Positions 23,596 to 36,474 are shown, numbered from the stretch's first letter. The stretch is DNA of 64,000 bases from Lophius americanus (GCA_037951165.1 JBBDHG010000153.1:122501-186500); one strand, 5' to 3'. Notes: generated by a model from the letters alone, not told the origin. Numbers and translations are program-made.

Positions 23596-24260
23596 AGTGC
23601 TGTGAAAAAGTATTGGACCCCCACCCCCTGATTTTTCATGTATTTGTGAGTGCATAATCATACGTAACCACAAAAATGCTTATTTCTAAAAGATATTTTT
23701 TTCTTATTGGGTACAAATGGTTATACTTATATAATACATAGAAATTCAGCATTTAAATGTATTCTATCCTTATATCTGATAGCCAGGTGTGCCGCTTTTA
23801 GCAGCAACAACTGCAACTACACACTGCTGATAACTGGAGTTCTGTCTCTGACATCACAGTGGTAGAGTTCTGACCCACTCGTCCTCGCGGTGCTGCCATA
23901 TTGGAGGGTTTGTGAGCCTGGACGGCTCCAGCACTCCACATCAAAATCAAAAGAAACTCTTGAAGAGGTGAGGAAGAGGGTGATTGACCTAGAACAGGCT
24001 GGGAAGGGTGTTGGGTCATCATAGCGTGAGTTAAAGCTTTACTACAACTCCGCCGAGCAGCAAGACCACGAGCCTGAGCAGAAGAATAGAACCACCTCTC
24101 AATAAATCAGAAGGAATTACAAAAAACGTTTTGGAGCTGTCTAATGCCTGGATGTGAACCCAATATTTTGGTTCTGTGGCGAGAGGAAACCTCAAGCGGT
24201 TCTGCAAAGAAGAGTGAGCCAAAATTCCACCACAGTGATGGAGGAGACTGATTTTCAGTT
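23596..24260. mobile_element. Tc1/mariner relics in opposite orientations
   Basis: The left part (23596-23950) starts with a terminus-like GCAGTGCTGTGAAAAAGTAT. It then reads, in reverse, the 3' end of the transposase gene: CTGATAGCCAGGTGTGCC, TTAGCAGCAACAACTGCAA, TGACATCACAGTGGTAGAG and ATTGGAGGGTTTGTGAGC. The right part (24000-24260) reads a similar 3' region forward: AACGTTTTGGAGCTGTCTAA, TTCTGCAAAGAAGAGTGAGC and AAATTCCACCACAGTGATG. This suggests an inverted rearrangement or two neighbouring insertions. No open transposase frame remains. Confidence 0.65.
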
Positions 24261-24279
24261 CTCGGAAAGAAAAGTTTCA

Positions 24280-24375
24280 GTTACAGGTTGTAACAACTAG
24301 CAGATTGCTCGTTGCAACATCTAGCATGTTGCTGGTTACATCAACCGGCAGGTTGCAGGTTGAAACAACTAGCTA
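24280..24375. repeat. degenerate ~30-bp tandem repeat
   Basis: Three imperfect units share the pattern GTTGTAACAACTAGC / TTGCAACATCTAGC / TTGAAACAACTAGC with GTTGCTGGTT-like spacers. Confidence 0.6.
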
Positions 24376-27204
24376 ACACTTTTTCTCGCTGTTGGTTTAT
24401 GTGTTAGATAATATGTTTGCCTTTATTAGGGCCTGGTTTGTTATAAGTCTTCCTTATTTCGGCGAGGCATTTTGACAAACAATATTCCACAAGCAGCAGG
24501 CGCCAGCTTCAACGTAGTTGGCTGAGAAAATTGGCCTTCACTGCCCCCGCCACTTTCTGACTCCTTGGAATCCACGGCAACCCTTTGGCTTCATCCAGCG
24601 ATCTTTAAACTCCCCAGATATTTGTGTCATTAATTCCTAATACGCTCAAAATCAATACTAATCATCCTTTATTTTACCACCCGTAACATTTTTCAATGAA
24701 GATCCATCCATTGTGCTCCTCGCTAATGCCCTGAGGAGGGGTCGCTGTGATTTGATGTTAATGCCATCATCCGTTATTATTATTAATGTGTTTGCGTGTG
24801 AGATGCTGGTCACAACGTTATCTTCAACTGTGGAGACTCTGCCGTCAATAATTCATAATTACAAGAGGCTACAGCCTCTGCATCTGGACTGTGTGTTCCG
24901 GAGAGATAGTTAGAGAGGAGACAGGAGGGGGAGAGAGTTAATGACGGAGAGTCTGTTATAATCAATGTTCATTTAAATGAAGAAAATAAATCAATTAATA
25001 TGCAGAAGCTGACATTTTTTATAAACATTAGTCTATGTTTTTAAAGAGAGCAAATAGATTAGGTTAATTAGGAGTTTATAAAACCAATAAAAAGCCGTTT
25101 TGCTGATAATATAAATGTAATATCACAGTAATAACAGTTTAATAAAGAGTATAGTAATAACATAGTAATTATAGTTTAATACAAGTATAGCACCGAAGAA
25201 AAGCTTCTTAGGATAAAGATTAAACCCAATTGGTTACACACCAGGACCTGATCGATCTGGTGGAGTGTTGTAATAAAAGGCAGAAAAAAACGTTGATCCT
25301 GAGGTATTTAGGAAATTTAGATCATATAAGCCATTTAGTCCAAACTGGATTTGTTGATTAAAAAGAAGATGTAAAACTAAATAGGGACAAAAACAAACAT
25401 AACCAGATAAAACCTAGTTGAGGCTGACCTAAAGTCCAACCTGACTGCACTTTGTTTTCCTTCCTAATGTGAGGTCCCTGTCCATCTTTGTTATGATTGT
25501 GACATTAGCCGTGTATGCTAGCTCACATCCAAATAAAAATGCACATGGAGTTTTATTAAGGCTTGATGCAGTCATGTACGGATTGCCTGTTAAAACAAAT
25601 GTGAACGCCGTTACAATATGTTATTTTTCATTATTATTATTATAGTCCATTCCAAAAACTCAGTTAGTCCGGAGAGCACTGACGCTAGAGAAGCTCTCAA
25701 CACTGAATAGTAAGAGATTTCCTTTTTATAAACAACCCTGACCAAGGAAAGTACACAAGTCAAAACAAATAAATATTAATGCCGGATGGATTTCTTTTAT
25801 CTCCAATGTTTTCTGGCGGCCCATGCAATGCAATCAGAACTGCACAGAAGTGAAAACATGTGACACAAGATGTTTATTTCATCCAAATAATTGCGGACTT
25901 GAAGCACTCTGTTCCGACCCTTTCAGTACCCTGCAGATAATCCCCACTGGGCCTCCTGCTGAGAGCTGTCAGAGATGACAGACACTTTCTCTCATGGATC
26001 CATTTGAATGGACAGAACCAAGAAGCAACAAAATCGTCAAAGAGGCTGCATTTAAAAACAAAAAAAAACCCCAAACAAACTGGAAAAACGTTCTTTTCAT
26101 CTCCGATTGAAGGAGATGCGGCGGGGATGTATTTTCAGCAAGTGGAGAAAAATATACAAATTTGCAGAGAAGCCCACAGAGCTGAATGGTTGCGGTCGGG
26201 GAGTTGATGGTTGTTTCACAGCGTGTGTCACCAGTGGGCCGTACCGCGGTTACGAGGCGGAGAAAATCACACCGAGGGGAGGTGTAGGTGACCTTTTATG
26301 GATAGAAGGCGCTCAGTGGTGGAGAACTGAGAAGTACAGTTGCTGCTTAATGTCCACATCCTTAACTCATGGCCTTTACTATGACTGTAGCGGCGTCTAC
26401 AATTCATTCTCAGCGCCCAAGGTGCTACTAAAATACCTGGCACACATCCGCTCCAGTGTCCTCCAGCTTCATAGTACACTAGTGGGGCCGACTTATAGGA
26501 GCCTGAATAGCTGTGACCAACGTGACGTTACCATAATTACCATCTACGTAAGGTAAGTGTATGCTGAATGTTGAGAGAGTTTTCTTTTCCTATAGCTTGA
26601 TGTGTCATGAAGGCACCATCTCCTAACCCAAACATCGAGGGCTCGGTCATCTGGAAGAAAGTGACGCGACGCGCGGCACGAGTGTCATTAGCCTCATTTA
26701 CGCGGCCTATTTTTGTCTGAAGCACCAACGTGCGTAGACGTTCTTCAGCGCATCGCTTCACTGGCTCCCCTGGTCAGCTGGTGTCTTCACTCAGAGGGAA
26801 AAACTATGGGAAAAAGGATTTGCATATGTTATTTCTTTGGGGAATTTATTAATTTAATTTAGCAGACACTCTCAATTTAAAAAAGGTCCAGCATGATAAT
26901 AAGTAGTAAAAACAGTTTAAAAAAAAGCAAAAGTAAGTAAAAACAACGGTGAAAGGAAATCAAAATTGATGAAGATATTTCTTTATTTCATGGAAAATAG
27001 TCACTTTTTTTTTAATTAAGATTAACTAAGATTACATTTCTTGTTAATTAAGATTAAATTAAGATTAGATTTTTTTTATCACAATCTCAGTATGTAAAAC
27101 TATTTGACCCGTATTAAACTTTTTTTGGTTGTATGAAGTTACATAATTCTATTTAGCAAGTCCTCAAATGCCAACAAAAAAAAAATTCAATACAGTTATG
27201 GTCT
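24376..27204. other. probable intron 1, no gene recognised
   Basis: AT-rich sequence. A 149-codon ORF at 26107-26556 has no recognisable domain. The segment 24700-24910 looks unique and could be regulatory, but nothing shows this directly. Confidence 0.35.
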
Positions 27205-27295
27205 TTTTCCCGGTGGTCCCTTTGACCTGCGGTGTTCCCCAGGGCTCCATCCATGGCCCCTTACTCGGATCTCTATACATCTCTATAAACATGAG
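27205..27295 (+). mobile_element. non-LTR reverse transcriptase fragment
   Basis: The plus frame reads LTCGVPQGSIHGPLLGSLYI. This matches the conserved G-V-P-Q-G-S-x-L-G-P-L-L-F block of LINE reverse transcriptases. Flanks are not alignable by eye. Confidence 0.65.
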
Positions 27296-29300
27296 GGGGA
27301 GATTTTTTCGGTTTGTTGTGTGTGTTTGTAAGTATTATGTTTGGGGCTCAAAACTAGATAGACTTAGACTTAAGTATACGTTTTCAAACTGGGCAGAGAA
27401 AGTAGGAGAACAGCTTCCAACGATCAGTGAAGGTAAATGCTATTCTTCTCCATGTTGTTGTCCTGAGGGATTCCCCGGTCCCTTCTGCGACATCATTGAG
27501 GACATCCCAATGACAACGTGCCATTAACTTTGGTAAGAGTTCTGATCCATTCAATAAGGCCCTTTTTTTTTGTTTTTATGTAGTTTCTAGTCAAAGTTAG
27601 TGTTTTGTATCGTGTAAGGGAAGCAGAGGGTTTTTCTTGTAGTTACAAGGTCGTTTTTGGTTGATTGACTTAAGATATGGCGTCTCTCGCAGTCTTATCC
27701 TTTCTTTAATGCGTCCATTTCACATTTTTTATTGAGTGCCATCTTTACGATCGTATCTTTTTTTTTTACCATTGTGTTTCTGTGCTGCTTCCCTCGATGT
27801 TAAAGCAGGGTTGTAACAAAAGTCTTCACTGTAGAAGGTTTAAATAATGGTCTCAAATGTCCAATAACAAACCACGGACTACGTCCAGCAGGCCTGTGGA
27901 GCTTTGGGTGTCTCCATATGTTGAAGCAGGATTCATAGAGGAGTTTTCAAACCCAAAGTCTGCTCTCATGCGAGATACAAATGTTAGCATCCTTGCAGAA
28001 CTAGCGTACCACCTGCTGTAGCAACACAGACGAAATGTCATTTCAGAGACCTTGGTTGCTTCATTGTGGGCCACAACTCACAAAAGAGAAGAATGGTGAA
28101 TCCGTTCAGACAGCAGGTTTCTTCTCCTGCGTTCATGAAAAAAAATGTGTTGCAGCATTTTTGGATATAAAAAGATAAAACAATTCTTCTCTAACCTCTT
28201 TCACCAAGTTGGTATGAGAACCTGAGTGAGAGACAGGTGGAGGTGGGAGAGAGACGGCGAGAGTTCAAAATCAAGCTGTGTTTTGAGGGTAGGAGTTTGC
28301 AGAGCAACTACCTTCAGAGATTGATGGTCATTCTAAACCCTTCTTCTTACGCCGTAAAGAAACGCCTCCATCCGGCGGTCCCTGGATTTAATGTGAGGAT
28401 GCTGCACCGTAAACCCAAACACACGGTCTTAGTTTCACTCTGTGCTTCACAAGCAGCTCGCTCAGACCCACCTTACTGATCTCTGCTGTCTTTGACTCGC
28501 TTATATTCGCAGCTGTCAGCCGTGTTCAGCGGTATAATCTCGCAAAGGCGGGTACGGAGGTGAGGGGACGACTTCCGCCTGCCGAGGAACATGAGTGAGC
28601 GCTGAGCGGATCTCTTCTCCTCTGCTATGCTTTGATAAAACATGTCAGAAGATGACAGCCCGGTAAACCTGGGTTTGATGTGTACAATCCACTGATGTCA
28701 TGTTGCATCCATTGGGGGGATGTTGACGTTCGGAAACGGTGACAACTCTTATCTCTCACTGCTGTTTGGAGAAGCCGGGATGTATGAAGTTGCCAAATGC
28801 AGCTTTGAACTGAGTGGCTGGTGCATCTTTTTGCTTATATATGACGAATCTGACATTTTCAGATTCAAGATAGTATCTGAAATATAACCCTGCTGTGGCG
28901 GGTCACTGGTTCCCGACCCACCTGACAGGAGGGGACAATTCGCCGCTTCGACCGGGGCTCCATTATAGTAGGAGCGAAGTGGATTCAAACAGAATTTAAG
29001 GTGATATAAATACTCCGCAAGACTGGAAACAGAAGGCTGGAACTCATTCGCCAGAGCAAACACCTATTTCCCTCCACACAGCTGTACATAGAGCGACGAG
29101 AACATGGCGTTTTTATTGACTCAATCACCACAGAAATCACCGTTTAACCCGTTAACTCCTGGGATAAATGGAGGATGAGCCTCGCCTGCACCGCTTCACT
29201 AATATCTATGGTGCTTTTGCACATTTTTGTTGTCTGTGAACAAGTAAGACCTCATTAATTCCTTCTCAGTGTCGGTAATATTGCAAACAAGGCCTCAAAA
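27296..29300. other. non-coding, nothing recognised
   Basis: Mixed sequence with short homopolymer runs and no gene or repeat family identified. Confidence 0.35.
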
Positions 29301-29650
29301 TCTGTCAGCAAGGGTAGGTCCCCCCAAATGCCCCCAATCCCCTGCGATGTACAAGCAATCTCTGTGATTGATCGCCTCAAAATTGGACGTTATGTCTGGA
29401 ATATGTTTCATGAAAAAAGCGCCCCCTAGTGAGTAAAATATGATCTATATATGATGTTTTAATGTTTTCAAGAAAGTTCCGCCTGGTGTCAGAAATATAT
29501 ACAACCGATCTCTTTCAAAACCAATCCAGTTCTTCCTCAAACTGAAGTCTGTGTGGGTAAAAAATGTGAAAGGGATCCATTAAATAGTTTTTGAGTTAAC
29601 ACGAAAGATCAGCGTCGGTGGATGCGGATTCGGGAAAGATGATCTATCTA
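29301..29650 (+). repeat. CCCCCTAGTG-family repeat, copy 6
   Basis: It starts TCTGTCAGCAAGGGTAGGTC and contains CCAATCCCCTGCGATGTACA, GCCCCCTAGTGAGTAAAATA, TGGTGTCAGAAATATATACA and TCCAGTTCTTCCTC, ending after TTTTTGAGTTAACACGAAAG. The middle is deleted, joining the two CTAGTG-type blocks. Confidence 0.75.
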
Positions 29651-30160
29651 AATATATACATCTATAAAACTTTATCTAATGTTTCACTCTGTGTCTCCGA
29701 GGATTGTAATGTTATGTTATGTTATGTATGTTTTTAAATTTGGACCACCGAAAAACAAGCTGCGCTCTAGGGCACAGCTAATTAGCATCCTAATAAATCA
29801 AAAAAACATGATGCATTCTGGGAAGAGCAATGTCAAAGTAATATTGATTGAGCAACAGGATAACAGTTAATATTAATGCGTTTTTCACCACCCAATTATG
29901 ATTAATTGTTGTCTCGGCGGATGAACTCCGTGTTCTGAGAATATTCTTCGTTTGAGGGAGGATAATAAAACGACAGCAGACAGAATGTGATAAAAAATAA
30001 AAAACATTGCCACATAGCCATTCTAGCGAATAAATTTTAGGCTCTAAAACTAACTTTATTCTACGTAAAAACAGGTGCCATGCAGTTTTTTTTTCACCTG
30101 GGATGGCCTACAGTACAACCAGCCATATTGAGGCGTTTGTAAACTATATCTACATCCGTA

Positions 30161-30710
30161 TAAGATTATATCTCTGAAAGGACCTCAATACACTGCATTA
30201 TACAAACAATCCCCTGATTGAAATCTAAGAAATGAAATGTCAAGTTATGTCCGACAAACATTTTGTTGTGAAGTCCGCAAAATATGAGATTTCAGAATAA
30301 AATATGATATTTACTAGATATATCTCCCTGAGTCGATTCGCATGAATCCAAGTTGGACTTAATCAGACCAGCAAATAAGAAGTTTGTTAAAAAAAAAAGT
30401 TTTTTGTACATGTTGCTCCCCCTAGTGAGTAAAATAGGAACTGTTGAGGAGAAAACACAATAATATGGACTGAATCAGATCAATGGTTAAAAATTATGGC
30501 CTGAAAACATTTGGAGTTTAAGCTCTAGTGCCTGATATGTACAACTGACTTTTCTTAACAACAGTCCAGTTCTTCCTCGCATTAAGGTCTATGAAAGCAT
30601 AACATTTTAAAATGATCCACGAAATGGTTTTTGAGTAATTACGTCATAATGAAGGGCACTACCGCCGCAATGACGATTCCATAATATCCCTTTTCTGGGG
30701 ATATAAATAT
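30161..30710 (+). repeat. CCCCCTAGTG-family repeat, copy 7 (near full length)
   Basis: The 5' end TTATATCTCTGAAAGGAC and 3' end CCCTTTTCTGGGGATATAAA are imperfect inverted repeats. Between them lie TTATACAAACAATCCCCTGA, GAGTCGATTCGCATG, CTCCCCCTAGTGAGTAAAAT, ATGGACTGAATCAGATCAA, CTCTAGTGCCTGATATGTAC and GTCCAGTTCTTCCTCGCATT. At about 550 bp this is the best copy for defining the family. Confidence 0.8.
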
Positions 30711-32399
30711 GTTGCGTTTGCAGATTTTCCAATGGGCGCTGATGTTTTTTCTTGCTGTAATCACGTTAAAACCTAACTGGTATTAAACCAGACCCTCAGA
30801 ATCCGGATGAGAGGCACAGAGTGGCGCTAGAATATCAGCATTTGACAACCTGGGAATGAGACCAAGCTTTGACAGCAAGTACAAGCAGTTGAGAGCAGTT
30901 TTTTTTTTTTTGTTTTCAGCTTTTGTTTGTTTACATTTTGGGAAAGTGGCGCCAAAACAGATTAGCTTAATTAGCTTAATTAGCTTAATTAGATATTAGC
31001 GCTTCCAGCTGGCTACGCGCAACTATGTCAAAATGCTACAATTAAAAAAGAATGGGTTGAAGAACCTGAAATGCTTCCATGAGCTGCATGTCAAAGCCGC
31101 TCCTTCAGCTCAAACTCTGGTTGTTTCCTATTCACAGAACGCCGACAACATGCAGAAAAAGAATCTGGAATTTTCACTGAGAGCTGAAAGTGGCAAACAA
31201 TGACTTTACATCACAGCACAGTGCCATCAGTGTCTGATATACGGCTAACACTTACATGCTACATTTTAAATGTTTTCCAGCAGTAAGAAATTCAATAAAA
31301 AAACTGTTCTTGTCGTCATGAAATAAGAATTAGACAGCGATGTTGTTGCAGCTGAAAGTGGTTTCTGACAGAATTTCATCAGCTCTTTTTCAGCTTTTCC
31401 CTCCTTTCTTCATGTTTTCAGCTGCGTTAGTGTCATTAAATATCCAATCTTCCCTCACACTCAAATCTGTCTGTGAATGTTTGCAGAACAAACCAAATAA
31501 ATATTGCATTTGGAAGAAGAATACTGAGTAGAAAACCATGATTTGTTTGACTCGAGTTCACATTTCTCATTTAACTCATCATAGCAAAAACAATTTAACA
31601 AATTAGGCTTGACCGATATTTAGCAAACGTTTGTTTTCCAAAGAAATCTCATACACCCTGCAGTAACTCACAGTACCGCTGTTACTTCCAGCCCTCATTT
31701 GAGAAACAAGTGTTTCGATGTTTGAATGTAAAAAGCTGTTTTTTTCTGCTTTTGTTCAGATACTGCACTTTGGCTTTGTAGTTTAGAGCCTTTCACCCAC
31801 TGGAGTTTCTCCCATGACTCTTTGTGAAATAACTTATCTCCGTTCGTTTGTTTATATTGCTCTATTATTATAGTTAATTTACTATTACATATTATAAAAA
31901 ATGAGTTGTTTAATTCAATAAGCGTATATACGTATACTTAATTTAATTAAATGAAGGTAGCAATTTAATTTGATAGCAAATGTAATTAGTGTAAGTGGGT
32001 TATGTGACTAAGAAGAAGAGGCCTTCACTGTGAGATATAATTATACAGTTATATAACAAAGCAAAATTTGTCTTATGTATTGGACCCATCCCTGAGGAGC
32101 AGACTGGAGCCAAGGGAGCAACCGGGGTTCAGTATTTTCCTTGTTAAACCCATAAAAGCAGATTGATTTGACACAATGAACACATCACATGAAGTTTTTC
32201 CTAAATCTGTCCATGTAAGACCGAATAATAACAGTTAAATAAATCAAAATAAATATAATGAGTTAAAATCATGCATTTCTGTGAAGTTATAATGCAGATA
32301 ATCCCATAATCAACCCAACACACTCTACTGGTTGCACTTAGATGTTATTTTTCATATTAACCCCTTTGATGTTTGGTTGTGACTGCACCCATTCATAAT
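30711..32399. other. non-coding, nothing recognised
   Basis: It includes a three-unit 11-bp tandem (ATTAGCTTAAT) at 30961-30992. No gene was seen. Confidence 0.4.
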
Positions 32400-32475
32400 A
32401 GGAAACAGTAGCAGCATGTACATGCTAAACAGTAAGGGACCAAGGGTGGAGCCCTGGAGAACACCACTGGTAGGA
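32400..32475 (-). mobile_element. non-LTR reverse transcriptase fragment
   Basis: The minus frame reads TSGVLQGSTLGPLLFSMYML, the conserved reverse transcriptase block. It is a short decayed remnant. Confidence 0.7.
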
Positions 32476-32844
32476 TTTGTTTTCTCTCTCTTTTTTTTTT
32501 TAAGCAAATGCGGACTAAACAGAATTATGTGACTTGATGCAAACAAATTATGTCTAAAAATAGTAAAACTATTTTTTACTAAACTGTTGAGTTCATCTTA
32601 TTGAAATTGACTATTTTTCCTGATACACCAAAAAATTCATTATGAAATGATTTAGTTGATTCTTTAGCTTTTTTTTATCCGTTCGAAAAACAAGTTTGAT
32701 CAAATTTGTCATTTTCTGAACAATCAAGTGTGTTAAAGATATTCAATTGGTCCGAATAAATAAAATATGATAATATGAGACAACAGCTTTCTATGTTTTT
32801 CTTTTTGTTCATGAGAACAATGCAACGGTTGGTGTGGAAATGAG
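32476..32844. other. non-coding, nothing recognised
   Basis: AT-rich stretch between two retroelement fragments. Confidence 0.35.
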
Positions 32845-33155
32845 GTGAAGTAGCGAGTGCTGGCAGGATGGAGTGAGTGGAGTGGAGTGTCAGGAGTTAT
32901 CTGTGACAGAAGAGCAGCAGCGGGAGTGAAGGGAAAGGTTAACAAGATGGTGGTGAGAGTAGCTCTGCTGGATGGTTTAGAGCTGGAGGTGGAAGGAGTA
33001 AAGGAGGAAGACCAAAGAGGAGGTTTCTGGAGGTGCCGAGAGAGGACATGTAGTTGGTAGGTGTGACGAAGGAAGATGCAGAGGACAGGGCAAGATGGAA
33101 AGAGACGATCAACCGCTAAAGGGGTCCGCCCAAAGAGGAAGAAGAAATTATTTCT
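32845..33155 (+). mobile_element. RTE-like non-LTR retrotransposon, 3' end of the RT ORF
   Basis: The plus frame keeps SGVICDRRAAAGVKGKVNKM and VVRVALLDGLELEVEGVKEE. The first part matches the region after the RT domain in fish RTE-like elements. An internal deletion joins it to the GRPKRR-like end (GGAGGAAGACCAAAGAGG), and the element finishes AACCGCTAAAGGGGTCCGCC followed by GAAGAAG. It is 5'-truncated and mutated, as dead LINE copies usually are. Confidence 0.75.
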
Positions 33156-34709
33156 TACACAACTCAGTTTGGTGGAAATCGCTGACATCTGACCACCTGG
33201 CCGATAGGAGAGCGACCTAAAAAGCACGAGTCTTTGTTTTCCGCTGACGTCGTCATTCTTCATTCCAGACAACTGCTTCCTCAACAAAGTGCCCCGCCGG
33301 CAAAGGTCAGACGTTTTTAACACGGCGTGGCCTCTTCATATTTTTAGTTTACCTTTGTCTGGCACTGATGACATACGTGCCTCTGACATCCGGGGTGGGT
33401 TCCAGCCCGCACGCTGATTAATTGAACCGCAACCCTGCTTGCTCTTTGATAAGACCCCCCCCCGCCCTCCCTCCCAGAGCCATCCACCATAATGAATGCC
33501 AGCACCAGGGGGAGGTCTCCACAGCCCACAACAGGATCAAATTAATTTATGCTGCTTGAAGCCAGCAGTTATAAAAATGTACTTGTTTGGATTTTTTTTT
33601 GTTGTTGTTGTTTTTTTTTGTTTTTATTCAACCGTTGCCGAGCTAATTAACCTTTAACCGATCCGACTCGGTTTTCTCTGTGATGTTTTGAATGTCAAAA
33701 ATATTTTCGCTTGTGTCTCTTCTCCATTCCGCTTATAAAAATCCTGCCCCGAATTCCCTTTTTTTTTTTATTCTACACTAAGCTAACAGCTATTGAATTG
33801 CTAAGGTAACAAAAAAGGGATTATTTGAAGGCAGGGAGAAGAATAAAATAACAAATTAATGATGAAAAAAGGTTAATAATTTGGGTGAAGAAAAACACGA
33901 GTCGGCAAAAATTTAAGGTTAATGGCGAAGCCTCTCGTCAGATGAATTCATACAATTCAACAAATGTTTTAGCGGAGGTAAGCTGGTTCTTTTGAGACGA
34001 GCGGCTTGCACTCAATCGTCGGGGACACTCTGCAGCAGAAGATGTGCCAGACTTATGATAAAGCTGTAGATCACGCAGATGGCGAATCATGCTTTAATAG
34101 GGTTTTTATTTTATTTTCCAAACAGCAGAATGATGGCGGTTGCTCAACCCATCTGGGCTTTGTCAAATGCTGGAGGAAGACTCGACATCACTCGACCTCG
34201 GTGAAATAATTAGCTGGAAAGAGATTTGCAAACTAGTTTTGGAACTGACAGTACTCCAGCAAAGCACATGCCAGAACCTCCAAACTACTGCGGAACATAT
34301 GGAAGCTGTCGGGAGTATTGTCAGGGCAGTAGAAAGGGATGCTAGTCAATTAGAAAGTGATGGAAAACCCATCAAATAATGAGTCTCGTGGAATATCTCA
34401 GAATAAGTACAAATGAAAGTCTTTCCTGTTGCTGGAATAGAAATGAAGATACGTTTATATCTTTATCTGTCTGTATCTGTCTGTATCTGTTTAACCAAGC
34501 TTGGCACCAATTTACAATTGTCTATAATTCGGTTATCCGTTGGCTTGTTCAGTCACTAATCAACGACGGTAAGAAACTTCCATCAACCGATGTTCACTAT
34601 TTGGCAACATTAAGATACTGCAGAACCTTTTTATTCCTAAAACAAGTCGTCACATTTCTCTGCTTCGGTTTTTATCGAATGAGTTCTATCTCACTAACCA
34701 GGCCTCAGT
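33156..34709. other. non-coding, nothing recognised
   Basis: Homopolymer C and T runs occur near 33447-33460 and 33590-33620. No gene was recognised. Confidence 0.35.
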
Positions 34710-35235
34710 CATCGTCCCCCTGTAGCAAAGGTGTATCCCAGAGAAGCCCCCAGTCCCCTGTGTTGTACAAGCAGCCCCTCTATTTGAAGGTAGAGTGTTT
34801 TCAAACAGGGTTTTTTGTATGAAAGCTCCCCCTAGTGAGTAAAATATGATATATTAGAACTAAACTCTTTTGGATATACACAACTGACCTCACACCTCAA
34901 TATCAATCCAGTTCTTCCTCACACTCTGGTCCCCATGGGAATAATATTTGAAAATAATCCATGAAATAGTTTTTGAGTTATGCCCTGAGAATGGTATTTT
35001 TTGTGAAAAAGAAGAAAATTAGATAAAACCCCCTTCGGGTGGAAATATACAACCGACCTTTTCCAAAATCAATCCACTTCTTCCTTGCAGTAAGGTCCAT
35101 GTGGATATAAAATTTCAAAGTGATCCACGTAAACTTTTTGGAGTTTTTGCGTCAACACAAAGGATCCGTTTCGCATTCTCAGACACGCCGATGAATAGCT
35201 CCATAACATCCCCGACTTCTTTTCAGGGAAATAAT
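34710..35235 (+). repeat. CCCCCTAGTG-family repeat, copy 8, with internal duplication
   Basis: Starts near CCTGTAGCAAAGGTGTATCC, then CCCCTGTGTTGTACAAGCAG and CTCCCCCTAGTGAGTAAAAT. The distal block (ATACACAACTGACC, CAATCCAGTTCTTCCTCACA, ATGAAATAGTTTTTGAGTTA) is followed by a second version (ATACAACCGACCTTTTCC, CAATCCACTTCTTCCTTGCA, GTTTTTGCGTCAACACAAAG). It ends ACATCCCCGACTTCTTTTCAGGG (35210-35227). Confidence 0.75.
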
Positions 35236-36474
35236 TATGAAATAAACACTTTAAGTGTCCCTACAAAAGCAGCGGTGACATTTTTCTTCTTCCTATCGTT
35301 TCTAGTTCTGTCCAGGGGTTTTTGAAGAGACTAATCCCTGTTCCATTTTAATGTTCAGAAGGAATCTTTCATGCTTTTTTAGCAGCGGCATTAAAAAAAA
35401 CAACCTCTTCCAACATTAACACCATAGAGGACTCAATAAAACCAATCCTTATTATCAGTATTAGTCCTGCTTGACGACTGTAATTCTTATCAAAGCTACA
35501 GTGAGGCGGCACCGTACCTCTTACTCTGTAAAAAAACTACTGCTTTAAAAGTATTTGTTTCCTCTGGACGCAGAACGGACGGTTTAATAGAAACGTTCCT
35601 CAGCACGGAGGTAAATTCACTGACGAAGAACAGAAGCCACAGACCGCAGACTCAGACGAAAACACCATAAAGCTTCATGAATTGTGATTTAGGGACGCGT
35701 TTTAGTGGTCGATAGAGGGGATGGGATGATGCAGCCAGCCAGTCTGGCACTCCTCCCCCAAGGCCCGATCAATCCGTTACCCACGATGCATTTCGCGTTT
35801 CCATGTGAAGCCTATCAAGGAGAACAATTAGGTACGTCTGGCTTTTTCCCGGGAGTCACATTTGCAATTAATTGCAGACTCACAAATAACGTTTGTCTCT
35901 TTAGCCCATCCTCACAACCGGAGGTCAAACTCAATATTAATCCACTGGAAAAAAGTGTAACAGGGGAGAGATTTCCATTAAGGAGGGGGCGTGGATGCTT
36001 TTCAGCAAAGTATCGCCTCCGAGTTAAACGGATATGCCGCTGTTGATTTGCATTATCAGCGTTTATCCACGGAGGTTAGCTAACTTCCTGTAAAGGGATT
36101 TTATCTGTGATAATCTGTAGCCGGTGGTTCAGATTATCCACCCAGTATCAACCAGAGAGAGGGGAGAGGGTGAGGCTCGCAGCATGTTCCACTTAGCGAG
36201 GAGAGCCTGAAGCCGCAAACAGTGTGAAAAAAGATCTGGGCTCTCCAAACACGCTGCAAAAACGCTTGATTCCAAAGTAGATAAATAATCCACTCTTACA
36301 TCCCGGCGACGAAGCAAACAGAACTCGTCGTATGAGTCGCAACGTCAGATCCCACCGCGATGGATGTAATAGACACCATTCAAAAGTCCAGATTGACTCA
36401 ATTTAACTATTTCTATGAGGTCAGCAGTCTGCTCTGAGATCAGATCCCGTTGTGACTCAATAATTAAGATAAAT
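35236..36474. other. non-coding, nothing recognised
   Basis: The stretch 35700-36060 looks unique and moderately GC-rich. Its 113-codon ORF has no recognisable domain. Confidence 0.35.

Noticed and set aside
26107..26556. 149-codon plus-strand ORF
   Set aside because: It has no recognisable domain, no convincing splice or codon pattern, and overlaps another ORF on the opposite strand.
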